Both the position numbers and the translations under genes were made by a program. A stretch of DNA of 64,000 bases, taken from assembly GCA_022414725.1 (NCBI GenBank), contig CM039463.1:94229963-94293962 (forward strand), in the 5' to 3' direction. The stretch comes from Microglena sp. YARC. Lineage: Eukaryota; Chlorophyta; Chlorophyceae; Chlamydomonadales; Chlamydomonadaceae. The stretch's first letter is position 1. Each line of letters opens with the position of its first letter. Shown in pieces: positions 38,286 through 51,600 of this stretch. Below the pieces are notes generated by a model. That model searched no databases, had not been told where the DNA came from, and saw only the letters and a list, made by a program, of their open reading frames with translations.

Positions 38286-40013
38286 TACATTACATATTAC
38301 ATTACATGTTAAAGTCTACTTGACACCGCGAGGGTGTATGAGACTCTGTGCTTTAAACAAAAAGAAAAAGCACCCACAAAGCAAAAAACCCCATTACATC
38401 AGGGGTGTGTCGAGGACAAACAAACCAAACTCCCAACCACCGTTTTGGTGGCGTAGGTATTAAACCCCTTAGAGCAGGACCAGATCTCAACCACTTACAG
38501 TGGCGGAGGTAAGAGCTAACAAATGAGAAGTCTCAAGAAGAAAAAAAAAGGGATAATAAATTTACGGTGCCACTAAGCAGTCCCAGGGCTTCCTGTCTTG
38601 CTCTTCTACAAGTAGAAAGATAGTCGGCTAGGTTGCTCCAAAAAGACTTAGTGCCATTTCCATTCATAAAGGTTCTGAATGTGGAATCGCAGAATTCCAC
38701 ATTCCATACGGTGAAGTCGGTATCCTCATGGACATGCCTATAAATATCTGTAAACAGATTCTGGTAGCGGAGCGAATATCATTATAAAAAGGGCACTCAA
38801 ACATATGCATTTCATCCTCAGTTTTTTGGAACCCACACATTTTGACAGTGTCTCATTGAGCGAGGGATGTGTGCTCTATCCACCACCCTCATTCTTTCTG
38901 TGTTCAGCCAATGGGAACCCATTCTAAAACTGTGCTATAGAACGAATCTGATCCTGCTTATGTAAGGCGGATGTAAAGGGAATCAAGCCATTCTCATCAT
39001 TGCTGTTGGCTGCGAACCATTTTTGGTATCGGAGGCGTTTAAAGCCAACCCTTCTCTCATCAGGGATGTCTCTAACTGCATTGGTGTCACTTGGGTACTT
39101 AAACCTCCATGACTCAAAAACTTCAGACATAATACCTTCGACATCGACAGCCTCCAAAATGTTGATGTTTTTTACTGGATCCTAGCTTGTGGAGAGCACA
39201 ACGCAAGTCATGAACCCAGCCAGTGTTGGAGTCAAAGATTCCTCAAAAGCCATTTCTAATGAGATCCTCAGGTCTTTATGTATGGTCTTGTTCCAGAGCG
39301 CAAAGCTTGTTTAAGCCAAGCAAAAACACAACGGGGTTCTACCCAGCTCTTCCATGATAATATTAGATGTAGTAGATTGGCAAACACCCAACATTTGTTT
39401 AAGTATACCTCTATGCCATTTCTCACAAGCATGGTCATTTGAGATAAGTGTGTTGTTCAGAATAGAAGGAGCCCACACCTCACAGCCAAAATTCAGGATA
39501 GGTTGTACAAGAGAATCAAACAGGTGGGTGAGAATATCAATATTGTATATCTCCATAGTATGGCATCGCCTACGAAGCATGTGGTGTGCCTTTTGGGCCT
39601 TAGTGAGCATCCTAGAAAAAGCAGCTTTTGCACGATTGCTTGAGTCACCATCCACAAAGAGGGATCCCAAGTAGATAAAAAGATAACTTTGTAGAAAGTT
39701 GTGCTCCATCATAGACAAATTTGTAATCAGGATCCATGCGGGCCTCATCACAGAATTGTTTGTTGAAAACGACAATCTCAGTTTTCTTTATATTCACAGC
39801 CATCTTAGTAGCCCCGCAGAAATCTCTCAGGCAGTCAAGCATCGCTTGCATATCTGCCGGGGATTCTGCCATTATAGCTAGGTCATCAGCATAAAGTAAC
39901 AGTTGCAGAATCTTTCCCCTAAGCTCAGCCCCTACATTTGGGAGCTTGGATTGGAGGAACGATTCAATTCTATCAATGAACAGACCGAATAGGAGTGGGG
40001 ATAGGGGGTCTCC
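38286..40013 (-). mobile_element. Non-LTR retrotransposon (LINE), 5'-truncated, copy 1
   Basis: On the minus strand the element starts inside the reverse transcriptase at GDPLSPLLFGLFIDRI. It continues with LLLYADDLAIMAES (catalytic YADD), a thumb region (YLGSLFVDGDSSNRAKAAF), SLVQPILNFGCEVWAPS and a C-terminal region with frameshifts (LNTERMRVVDRAHIPR). It ends in a tail of (TAATG)-like units, ACATGTAATGTAAT. Flanking it on both sides is TGCAAT (38280-38285 and 40014-40019), a 6-bp target duplication. The two host halves are parts of one RCC1 blade, so the insertion interrupted an existing fibre gene. Copy 2 is at 53740-54754. Confidence 0.85.
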
Positions 40014-41725
40014 TGCAATGTACATGACATCGAACGGTATCGTTGTGAGTGCAGGAAGCGATGCTAATGGACAACTTGGAAGAGGCGCATCCTCTGCCAA
40101 TGTCGTGATCAATGCAATATTCGTTCCCATGCTCATGCCGGATGGAAGCAATGTGTATGCACGTGCCATTTCTGCTGGAGGGTACCATTCAGCTGTCCTC
40201 CTAAATAACGGTAGCGCTTATCTTTGTGGTAAGAATGATCAGGGACAATGTGGTGCATCTCCTACCCTCGTTCCACAAGCCAATTTATTGGGTATCATCT
40301 CCACACTTTCGAATGTGGTAGATTTTGCTTGTGGACACGAACATACGCTCTTCACGCGATACGATGGGCAAGTGCTAGGATTCGGACGTAATGATCGTGG
40401 TCAATTGGGACGGGGCAATAAGACGTCACCTGTGACGTCTGTGGTGCAGGTACTTGCGGGTGGAGGCGCAGGCTCTAGCAACGGTTTGTCCGTCGAGATC
40501 GCGGCTGGTTTCAACCATTTGGCCTATATAAAAAATGACAATACCATCTTCGTATTCGGTGCCAATGATAAGGGTCAATTGGGATTGGGACAGACCACCA
40601 CCGAATCGTTGACGCCGACACAACTTGTGGGATATGCGGGCTACGATATCGCATGTGGCAGGAACCATACGGTGATCTTGACCACACCGGATCCTTTGAC
40701 ATTCAATTATACTGGAAACAATGCATTGATCGCGTTTGGTGATAATGCATACGGACAGGTGGGTGATAACAATCCCAATGTGACGACGCGATGGTTCCCG
40801 AACCGTATTCATGACGGAACGTTCAAGAAAAAGTTGTATGTAGGTTCCACTGCAAATAACTCAGCATACGTTGATGCGGACGGAGTATTGTTCATTACAG
40901 GTTTCAATAATAATGGTCAGCTCTGAGATGAAACTATAATTAACAAAAGCACGTTTAGACCCGTTTCACGCCTGATGAATGAAGGAAGACGGATCGTAGC
41001 TGTTGCATGCGGTATAAATCACACGCTCGCCCTTGACTCGACGGGACGCGTGCACACATGGGGAAACAACGGCCAAGGCCAGCTCGGAAATAATACTGGC
41101 ACTCAATCAAATGTTCCGATCGATGTCTCGAGTTTCGGATCTCTTGTCGGTAAAACGATCGTGACCATTGCATGCGGTATAAATCACACGCTTTCCATTG
41201 ACTTGACGGGACGCGTGCACGCATGGGGACACAACGGTAACGGCCAGCTCGGAAATACTACTGGCACTAATTCATCATTGCCGATCGATGTCTAGAGCTT
41301 CGGATCTCTTGTCGGTAAAACGATCATTGCTATTGCGGGCGGCGGCAATCACACGCTTGCCCTTGACTCTACGGGACGCGTGCACGCATGGGGAAACAAC
41401 AATCTAGGTCAGCTCGGAAATAATACTACCTCTTCTTAATTTGTGCCGATCGATGTCTCGAGCTTCGGATCTCTTGTCGGTAAAACAATCGTGGCCATTG
41501 CGAGCGGCTACTTTCACACGCTTGCCCTTGACTCGAAGGGACGCGTGCACGCATGGGGAAGAAACAATTTAGGGCAGCTCGGAAATAATACTACTGGCAC
41601 TAATTCATTAGACCCGATCGATGTCTCGAGCTTCGGATCTCTTGTCGGTAAAACGATCGTGGCTATTGCGGGCGGCGGCAATCACACGCTTGCCCTTGAC
41701 TCTACGGGACGCGTGCACGCATGGG

Positions 41726-42054
41726 TATCAGCTTGAAATCACTCCGGTAGAGTGGACAGTAGATTAAAGCAGCGGAACAGACGCACCAATCTATACACGG
41801 AGACAAGGATAACGTTACAGACACAGGAGACCCATAAAGGGGCACCTGTGGTGAAAGGAGGCGGTAGACAGGAACCTAACAGGGTATAGATCAGACCGGA
41901 GACGTAGGTGACAGGAAGCTGCCACTGAAGTCATCTCAAGATGACTCAGTCCCACGGGAAGCTGGCTCAGGAGAAGCCCGATAGTTTCTAAAGGGAGTAC
42001 ATAAGTAGTCACCAAGTCATAAAACGCGTGAGAGCACCGCTATACATGCTGATA
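41726..42054 (-). repeat. Copia 3' LTR
   Basis: A 329-bp repeat starting TATCAGCTTGAAATCACTCC and ending ACATGCTGATA. It has 7-bp inverted tips and a partner at 48336-48669. Confidence 0.95.
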
Positions 42055-42605
42055 CTCCACCTATGACACAGGTGACAGACAATAGTACTACTCCACCTAT
42101 GGCACTGGTGACATAGAACTATATGTAAACAAATTAAAAAAAAAAAAATCAAAGAACTCCGAAAAAAAAAATCGAGAGAAACTTTAAATGAAACCCGAAG
42201 GGTGTAAGGGAAGGTATGAAGCAAGGCAAAGAACCAAAATTGCCAAGTGGATATAAGAGGACAACTAAATATCAAAGTCGGGTAACAACGGTATAGAAAA
42301 CCCGATCCGGGAATAGGAACCTAATGCCAATCAATGATAACTTAAAGAAACTCTAAATGTAACCAAAGAAACCCTAAAATGTAACCAAAAAATTCCAGAA
42401 TACATGTAACCAAAATTCTAGAATACATGTAACCAAAAAAAATGGTTTAAGGAGAAGCAGTCATTCCAAAACATGCGAATGAAACGCCAGAACACCATAG
42501 GATCAAGGGCTTGGTGAAGGGTCAGCACAGTTGTCCTTAGTTTAACATAGGCAACATCCACCCTGGCCATCCTCCACCAGCTCCTGGATATAGTGATGGA
42601 TGACA

Positions 42606-42794
42606 TCAAATGTGCTTGTTGCGAGGGAGCAGCTGACAGTCATTGGCCCAGCTCAAGGACCCCAAGTTGTCACCCTGAATGGTGACCAGGTCACAAGGCA
42701 GCCCTAGATCAATTCTCAACTTTTTCAACCATTGCACCTCCCTGGCAGTCTGAGACAGGGCCTGATACTCAGCCTCACTGGGAGCTAACAGCAA
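42606..42794 (-). pseudogene. Copia RNase H fragment
   Basis: LAPSEAEYQALSQTAREVQW, with the catalytic-region Glu in SEAEY, then LGLPCDLVTIQGDNLGSL with the D-N pair, matches copia RNase H. The frame is separated from the reverse transcriptase by shifts near 42900. Confidence 0.8.
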
Positions 42795-42967
42795 CAGTGG
42801 GTTGCCTTTTGCTCATCCAGTTCACAAGGCAGCCTCCAGCAAGCACAGCATAGCCAGTCTGAGATCTCTTGTCAGACCCATTCATCAGCAGAAGGATGAG
42901 TCACTAAAGACAGTAAAAGAGAAACCAGGGCTGTGAGTGTAAGTGAGGCCCAGATGGGAATGTTCTC

Positions 42968-44107
42968 TCAAATACCAAAAGCAAGCGCTTGGCTGCAGCC
43001 CACAGGGGGGGCAGTGGGTTGAGCAGAAAACCTGGACAGGTAGCTAACAGCAAAAGAAATATCAGGCCTTGTGCAGGTAGCCAGGTACAGCAAAGCCCCC
43101 ACAAGAGAGAGGTACTGGCTATTAGAGGCCAGAGGTTCTCCAGGAGGATCAGTGACAGTGCACTTGGACATGGGAACTGAAAAACTTGGCTTGGTAGCAG
43201 CAGTGAGACCAAACTGCTCCACCAGCTCAACAATGTAGGAGTGCTGGGAGAGGTCGATCTTAACACACCTGCCGTCAGAATCAAGTGTACAAGTCATGTC
43301 CAATGAAAGGAACTGGACAGGTACACCCATTTCCTTGACTTCCCACCCCAGCTGCTTCCATAGCCTGATCAGCAAGGCATACCTATGCAGCTCACTAAAA
43401 GCACAGATAAAGTCATCCACATAGGTCAGGACATAGCTCCACCCACCAGTAGAATCCCTCCTGAAATACAGAGCAGGTTCAGCTTTGCACATGGTAAAAC
43501 CGTGGGCAACCAAAACCTGCTTTACATCTTTGCTCCAAGCCCTGGGTTCCTGCTTCAAACCATAAAGAGATTAAATTAGCTTGCACACAAGGGGAACATT
43601 GTCAGGACCAAGTTCATGAAAGCCCTCAGGCTGTAGCAGAAACAGGTCCAGACCAGGTTCCAGCTTGGCATTCAAGAATGCAGTCTTGATGTCCAGCTGC
43701 CTCACAAACATTTTTCTATGAGTGATGGCAGCAAGGAGCACACGAAAGACCTGCTTTAGAGAGACGGGGCATATACATCATGGTAGTCCTACAAAACGAG
43801 CTTTAAAACGCAAAGAACCATCAGCCCCATGTTTCTTGACAAATAACCATCTGCCAGATAGAATCCTCTGCCTAGGAGGCTGTGGAGTGAGGACCCAAGT
43901 GCCATGAGCATGGAGGGAGGCCATCTCATCCTTCATAGCCTGCAGCCAGAGATCTCTGTCTGGTTGGTAGGTAACATTGCAGCTTATAAGAGAGTTCAGT
44001 AGAGGTAGAAATAAAAGCCCCCACGTACAAGCAGTGTACTTGTACATGGGCAGCGGGGATATCAGCAGTATCAGCAGTAACCGGTAATAAAGCCCCCAGC
44101 GCAGCAC
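42968..44107 (-). pseudogene. Copia reverse transcriptase (RVT_2 type)
   Basis: The 5' part (MKDEMASLHAHGTWVLTPQP, then SGRWLFVKKHGADGSLRFKA, 43778-44107) and the 3' part (KQEPRAW...LTYVDDFICAF, YVDD at about 43415-43423; then KIDLSQHSYIVELVEQFGL and a region ending SLVGALLYLATCTRPDISF) are canonical copia motifs. Between them lies a stop (TAA at about 43573, before SLYGLKQ) and at least one frame change near 43770. Confidence 0.85.
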
Positions 44108-44712
44108 TCATGCGTGTTGAACAAGGCCGGCCTCCTTTGCCTCTAAATCGTCGACAGCCTGGGTACACTGGAACACCCCAGCCATACGCAGTATCTGACC
44201 CGGACCAGTGTTCGAGGTCATCACTCACATCATCTGTGACGGCCACATCGTCGCAATGCCTGGTCCGGTATAAACCACCAGGTATAGCAGGGGGTGAAGT
44301 GATCAACAACTCCCGCGAGCTATCCGAATAGGTGGACGGGGGGTGGCGACTAGTGGGCAGTGGACCTGTACTAGGTTCCACTATGACCCGAGGCTGTCCT
44401 AATCCTACGACTTCACCGACGAAACGTGGCGCAGAGGAAGGCCCGGCGACCCCTGAGATTCGAATAAATTAGAGCTTGAAGGAACATCAGACTCCCCCTG
44501 GCCCAATGCCGCCGCACGCGATACAGCACATCATTACCTGGCCTGGGACGCATCGTCATCCCATGACCAGTAAAGCGGTCAACAATCGGGGTTGGTAAAG
44601 GGCCCAGGACATTGTCAGTAGTATCAAAGCCCTTTACCGATGAAAGCGGCAGGGGTGCGAGAAAAATACTGAGATCCATCATAGGGAAAAAAGCCCAGGG
44701 ATACAGTTATAG

Positions 44713-45706
44713 CTAAAACTGTTCATAGAAGAGCACATCACGACTCTCTACCACCTGGCGCAACTTCGGAACCCAAACAAAATAACCCTTACTCACCAGA
44801 GAATACCCAACCAGTCTACCAGATAACGCCCTTTCGTCAAGCTTATTGCGCTTCTTCCCATTCACTAAGGTAACATAGCATGGGCACCCGAACACGCGCA
44901 ATAACGATAGATCAGGTAGAACCCAAAGAACAACTCATAAGGAGTCTGTCACCCTGATTAGGCAGCCGGTTGCGTAGGTAACACGCGGCGAGGAAGGCAT
45001 AGGGCCAGAAGGACTTAGTGAGCTTAGACTCCAAGTGAATGCTCCTAGCTACCTTCTGAAGGACCCCATTGTACCGTTCCACAGTCGCATTCTGCTGAGC
45101 AGTTGTAAGCCATGGACAATTCATGCACAGCACCAACCGATTCTAACCAATCCTCGAACCACTTCACTATAAATTCCTTAGCCCTGTCAGACCTAAGACA
45201 CTTGAAAACAAATCCATGCAGCTGAGTCATCCATCTGAGGATGGTAGTTTGAACTGCTAAGGAGCTTCATCCTGGTTCTCAAGCACAAGACCTCAGCATA
45301 GCCAGAGTATTGGTCAGTGAGACACAGAACATAAAACTTCCCCACGCAAGCCCCTAATATTAAATGGCCCCATGATGTCCAAGTGAAGGCGTTGTAATGG
45401 GGCACGGATCCTAGTTTTGCTTTCTTTAGGAAAAGGGATACGTTTTCCCTTTGCCTTCTGACAAGCATCACATGGGATCTTAGACAGTCTTTGCACCTGT
45501 TGGAGAGTGAGGTGTAAGTTCTGAACCAAACCCTTCCTTACAAGGTTGTGCATGGCATCATAGCCAGGGTGACCCAGCCCCTGCCTATGCCACAACCATT
45601 CAGGAGTGGTAGGGATCACAAACTCCACCGCATCCTCATCAACATCAAGAGCAAAAGCTGGATAATTTTTCAAGCACCATACAAACGGCCACGAGGGGTG
45701 TGACAA
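44713..45706 (-). pseudogene. Copia gag-pre-integrase and integrase fragments
   Basis: HRQGLGHPGYDAMHNLVRKG with C-x2-C (CDACQKAKGK) at about 45480-45600 is the GAG-pre-integrase zinc region. LHLDIMGPFNIRG, then LCLTDQYSGYAEV and LRSDRAKEFIVKW give the D,D part of the D,D,E integrase core in changing frames. CPWLTTAQQNATVERYNGVL supplies the Glu region, and MRVFGCPCYVTLVNG...RALSGRLVGYS (44713-44901) the integrase C-terminal end. Confidence 0.85.
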
Positions 45707-46159
45707 GGCCTACATGCAAACTTGTACACACCATCACTGGAGGCAGGAAAGACCACAGAACAGAAGAGCCCTGGTGGCAGTACAACTAAGACTATCAAAA
45801 GAAATCTTGTTTAGTTGTGAAGCATGGGCAACAGCATTTACTTGACATGAGGTTCACCGGACAGTGTGGGATGTAGAGAACATTGGTTAAAGTGATGGTG
45901 TTGGTAACCAATCACTACATAACACAATGGAACCCTGACCCACAGACCGTTGAACCACACCATCACCAAATTTAACTGCTGGCCCAGTCTCAGAAGCATG
46001 AAACACAGTGAACCCAAAGACATATCACCTGTGATTGACATCCAGCTCCAGAATCAAGCATGCCAGACACCCTCAGACAGGCTTGGGCTGCAGACATTTG
46101 AAAATTTCGCAGTGCAAGAGAAAAGGACAGAGCGTACCTCCTATTTCTTTTCCAAAGCA

Positions 46160-47830
46160 TACCCATCAATCTGAGCCTGCAAGGAGGCCAGCTGCCGCGG
46201 AGTAAGCACACCTGGAAGGGCCAAGGCCATGGGCACCGGATTGGTAATTCCGGTGCACCAGGCTTGGTCTTACGCAGGTGCGGATGCTTCGTGAAACAGC
46301 GATCCTCCGAGTGGGTCGTCTTGCTGAGGCATGGGCCCCAAGTGCAATCCAGACGTCGCTTGTTGAACCAGAACCCTGGAGAACCAGATCCCTGCCCACG
46401 CTGAACGCAGCATTGGCAGGAAACTGGGGAGCGTCCCGGACCAACCAGGATGCCTGGAGTCGGACCTGGGGAGAGCAATGTTCAAATGTCGAGAGACCGA
46501 TATGCCTCTAGACAAGACCAGTAATCTACAGTCTGTCTGTTAGCCAACATCATACCGTACTGGATCCGCAGCGATTCAAAATCGGATCAAACGGATCCCA
46601 TTCACAATGTTTCCATGGCGTGGCGCTGAGTGACAGGATGTCCAGCACTGCGGAGGTCAGTGCACAGACTGCGAACCCATGCGAAAGAAATCATCGACAC
46701 GGTCAGAAGGGCCCATGTGCCGCATTATGAAGTTCGATACGCATGAGAGGGACTCTAGAGGCAAGGGCATCAGACTGCGTCTTCCGATATCCAAAAAGAT
46801 ATCCCGAGGGGTGGCAAAGTCCTGGTATACCCTTGACCATATCGTCCTCCATGTTCGCGAGCATCATAGTTAAACACATGAACTCCTGACGTTCGAGGAG
46901 GCAGTGCACTGAACCCCAACAGTGCAGGATCAAACCGAGACTCACCATGAATGAGGGTATTAGACCCAGCTCCAATCGCAGAAGGGACAGGAGCCAAGGA
47001 CCTACGAATGTCCATGAAATACTCCGCCCAGCAAGACCAGCGTCAAGAGCGCGCTGATCGTCTATGTTCCTAATCACAGGAATGGACCTCGCAACACTCA
47101 TAAGCAGCTCGAAATCTGGGCTAACAGGACACCGAGGGACAGGCACTCGCACAAACTGATAACCAAGCTTCTCGTGATCACTACGCCTTGTACCACCAAA
47201 GGAAACACCATGATCTGGGGGATTACAGAATCCCAGAAGTGACTGGACCAAGAAAAGAACGACACCTGGTACCAAGCTCAGAGAAAGCCATCACTCGGCG
47301 ATGCCTCAGCTTCACACTAACATTTGCCATTGTAGCCTGCATATCCATCCGACCGTACAAAGAGCGGTTCAAGGACTCACCATCCCGTCGATCCTGGTTG
47401 ATCAGGCGGTAGTCCCGCAAGTTCAAAGTCGGAGGAGATCCACCAGTGAGCAGATGCTCCCAAGATTCGCATGACCGCGTATATAGCATAGGAGGAGGCC
47501 AGGGGCAGGAGGCAGCTCCACCGGCGGAGGCGGAGGGGGTTCCAGGGAGGCACCAGCAGCAGAGGTGCGTGCCAGAGGAAACAGCAGCCTCGCGAGAGCG
47601 AGTGTGGTAGCAAGGGAGGCCACGCTCCATGGGGGCAGATGCAGAGGAAAAAGAAGCAAAGCCCTTCAAGAAAGTGGGCTTTGCCACCTCCGGGTAAGCC
47701 GGGGGAACAGGCTCAAAGGGAGGCGCCGATGAAGGCTGAGGCTGATACACAGGCGAAAGCTCTCGATTAGGCATCTGCTGATCAGGAGGCTCATACACCG
47801 GCGAAAACAGCGGAAGTCTCAAAGACACGA
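46160..47830 (-). pseudogene. Copia gag region
   Basis: The minus strand encodes a Pro-rich N-terminal region (PVYEPPDQQMPNREL...PPFEPVPPAYPEV) and LNLRDYRLINQDRRDGESLN, then helical sequence in shifted frames. Position between the 5' LTR side and the pre-integrase, plus composition, suggest gag. I do not see a complete CCHC knuckle. Confidence 0.55.
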
Positions 47831-48335
47831 GTGGCAGCAGCAGATGGGGTCACGCCACCGAAGTCAGCACTCGTAGCACTCTTCAAGTCCTCCTCATTAT
47901 CAGTAGTAGTAGAGTAGTCTTCATCATAATTGAAGGGGACGCAATGAGGCTGCGGGTCTGATGCACAACGGATGATCCGTGTCTGTACACAACACAGCTT
48001 CATCAGGACATCCTCAACATCAGAGGACAGGCGTCGAACATTGAGAGAAGGAACCGTAAAGTTGGAGGATTGATCGGGGGGGGTTACTTCCTTGATGGCG
48101 GAAAGGACCCTCCTCTCCGGCAGCAGAGGCCGCTGGCGCGCAGTCGTCTAGCCAATCTAGAGGAACCTTCACCCCCGTTGGGAGGATTCGGTCGCATCCA
48201 TTGCTCACAATGACACTGCGGATCCCACGAGCCCATGAAACACCATTAAGTTTGGTTAGTTTCACAAAGCCGGCATGAGGCCCTCGCAGAAGTTGCATTA
48301 TCAAAGCAGTGGTAGTGATGAGGAGCCCAGTAACC

Positions 48336-48669
48336 TATCAGCTTGAAATCACTCCGGTAGAGTGGACAGTAGATTAAAGCAGCGGAACAGACGCACCAAT
48401 CTATACACTGAGACAAGGATAACGTTACAGACACAGGAGACCCATAAAGGGGCACCTGTGGTGAAAGGAGGCGGTAGACAGGAACCTAACAGGGTATAGA
48501 TCAGACCGGAGACGCAAAGAATAGGTGACAGGAAGCTGCCACTGAGTCATCTCAAGATGACTCAGTCCCACGGGAAGCCATGGGCTCAGGAGAGCCGATA
48601 GTTCTAAGGGAGTACATAAGTAGTCACCAGTCATAAAAACGCGCGAAGAGCACCGCTTACATGCTGATA
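48336..48669 (-). repeat. Copia 5' LTR
   Basis: A 334-bp partner of 41726-42054. Differences are a few substitutions and small indels (for example AAAGAA inserted near 48516). The 18 bases next to it, toward the coding part, do not show an obvious tRNA-complementary primer site. Confidence 0.95.
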
Positions 48670-51600
48670 ATGGGGAAACAACAGCCTAGGTCAGCTCGGA
48701 AATAATACTGTCACTCAATCAAATGTTCCGATCGATGTCTCGAGTTTCGGATCTCTTGTCGGTAAAACGATCGTGGCCATTGCGGGCGGCGACAGTCACA
48801 CACTTGCCCTTGACTCGACGGGACGCGTGCACACATGGGGATTCAACAATGTAGGCCATCTCGGAAATAATACTACCACTCTATCAAATGTTCCCCTCTT
48901 AATCGACAAAGACCGCGTATCGTGACTACCATCCTCGTGGGGTCTTATCGACCGGTCTTGGTTCTCACAAAATTGCTAACGAATATCGGCTGTACCTTCA
49001 GTTTTCTCCTTCATGGCGGTAGGCACGAATGCTTCCCGTCAGATCGGCGATAATACGGCGATCGATAGGTACATTCCCGTCGATGTTGGTGTTGGAAGTT
49101 TTGGAAGTGTCATCATCAGTTCAGCAGAAGAGAGTGTTACGCACAGCGCGATCGTTTTACAAAGCGGTGAAGTCTGGTGCTGGTGTAATAATAATATGGT
49201 CAAGTGCGGGAAGAATACAGCTGGTGCTGTAGTGAGCGTTTCCCACTAAAGTCGTTAGTATGCACGAATGCAGTCGATTAGTCGCATGTGGAAACGGGTT
49301 CACATTCGTACGCAATGCTGACGATAACGGTCATGGCATTCCCCGTAACAATGCGAGTGGACAATTAGGTGTTGGAATGAGTATTGTTGCAACATCCACA
49401 TTCACACCTACCGCTTATAAGTGGATTGGTAAGTATCAAACAGATTGCGGCAGGTACAGCTCATTGCTGCTTCCATCGATGGCTCAGGTACTTTGCGTGT
49501 CTGGGTTCGGGTATACTAGGCAAATTGGATTGGGTGATACTTCTAATAAAGATGTACCCACAATCGTGGATGTGTCCTTATTGGAGTTTGCCAAAGCGAC
49601 CACATGTCGCTCTTGGAGGTGGATCATACAGTCGTTGTATGTAGCGAATCTGGAAAAGTTTACACAGCAGGTCTGAACGATGTCGGACAATTGGGGTCGA
49701 TCTACTGGATTCGGGGAAGTGGTGTGGGTATCAACTGCATTTGGTGAAGTGACAGATATGCCTACACCTGCAACGCCTTTGCGTGGCAGCTTGTGGTTTG
49801 AAACATACTGCATTGCATGTGTCGAGCGATCGTATCGTTACTTTTGGCGATCGTGGTAATGGGACAAACGATCGTTTCGAGTGGCGCTGCATGGATGCCG
49901 CAATTAGTGGAAGTTATCGGGGATGGCGAGGCGGCATACGATGTGCGTGCACTCGTGGCGGGGGGGAACGTCTACAACACGTTGGAAATGCCGCCTATGT
50001 CGGAAAGATGTGAATGGGTACGGGAGTGTGCCGCAACGCATCTTGTCTTTGGCAATACAGAAAACATGGGGAAGGAGGAGTGCCTTGCCAACGAATTCGA
50101 AAATAGGTGATTTCTCCATTATGATATCACCGACAGGTAGCATTATCACCTGTGGATTGAACAACAGCGGCCAACTAGGAAATAACACGACATCAACAGG
50201 TGCGACGACAACATTACAAACCATATCGAGTAATGGATCTCTGAATGGTAAAACGATCGTTGCTATTTCGGGCGGCGAAGGTCACACGCTTGCCCTTGAC
50301 TCGACGGGACGCGTGCACGCATTGGGAAGAAACAGTGAAGGTCAGATCGGAAGAAACAATACTACTACTGATTCATTAGTCCCGATCGATGTATCGAGCT
50401 TCGGGTCTCTTGTCGGTAAAACGATCGTGGCCATTGCGTGCGGATCATATCACACGCTTGCCCTGGACTCGACGGGACGCGTGCACTCATGGGGATTCGG
50501 TGGCGAAGGTCGGCTCGGAAACAATACTACTGGCACTAATTTATTAGTGCCGCTCGATGTCTCGAGTTTCGGATCTCTGAATGGTAAAACGATCGTGGCC
50601 ATTGCGGGCGGCTGCTTTCACACGCTTGCCCTGGACTCGACGGGACGCGTGCACGCATGGGGAAGCAACAGCTACGGCCAGCTCGGAAATACTACTGGCA
50701 CTAATTCATCATTGCCGATCGATGTATCGAGCTTCGGATCTCTTGTCGGTAAAACGATCGTTGCTATTGCGGGCGGCGAAGGTCACACGCTTGCCCTTGA
50801 ATCGACGGGACGCGTGCACGCATGGGGAAGAAACAGCGAAGGTCAGATCGGAAGAAACAATACTACTGGCACTAATTCATTAGTCCCGATCGATGTATCG
50901 TGCTTCGGATCTCTTGTCGGTAAAACGATCGTGGCCATTGCGTGCGGATCATATCACACGCTTGCCCTGGACTCGACGGGACGCGTGCACTCATGGGGAT
51001 TCGGTGGCGAAGGTCGGCTAGGAAACAATACATACTGGCACTAAAATTTATTTGTGCGCTCGATGTCTCGAGTTTCGGATCTCTGAATGGTAAAACGATC
51101 GTGGCCATTTTGGGCGGCAGCAATTACACGCTTGCCCTGGACTCGACGGGACGCGTGCACGCATGGGGAAACAACAACTACGGTAAGCTCGGAAATGGTA
51201 CTATCACTCAATTAAATGTGCCTGTTTTAGCGTTCACAACCGTTACAGAGACGGTCTCAAACTTGTTCGTGAACTTCACAGGCCAACATCGTTGCTTCGT
51301 GGACGTGCTCGCTCCAGCACGTCTACGCGATCACGAAGGACTTGTTGTTGTCACCGACAAAAACGCATACGCATCCGGTCTTTTAAGAGGACGACAACGC
51401 GCCATGACAATCAACCAAGCCCTACCTCTCGTATCTCTTTCCAAGGTCCCAAAAGATCCCCGTGCATCCCGGTGTGATCTCGCTCACCCAGGACCATCCC
51501 GCAGGTCCATCTGCAGCCATCTCAGGAACAGAGCTCCTAAAGATCTCAGAACAAGGTGATGTACGTGTCCAAATCAATTCGATCGGCGAAGGATGCATCT

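Larger units (their letters stand above)
41726..48669 (-). mobile_element. Ty1/copia LTR retrotransposon, about 6.9 kb, defective
   Basis: Two direct LTRs (41726-42054 and 48336-48669) share TATCAGC...GCTGATA ends and differ mainly by short indels. ATGGG flanks both sides (41721-41725 and 48670-48674), a 5-bp target duplication inside an RCC1 blade. On the minus strand the order is gag-like, gag-pre-integrase, integrase, reverse transcriptase, RNase H, the copia order. A purine-rich TAGGTGGAG next to the left LTR fits the polypurine tract. Stops and frameshifts break most parts (for example TAA just before SLYGLKQ), so it is no longer autonomous. Confidence 0.92.

Noticed and set aside
37648..38463. 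A complete 271-residue RCC1 protein
   Set aside because: Its last 60 codons run into the LINE tail; the RCC1 blade resumes at 40020 beyond the insertion.
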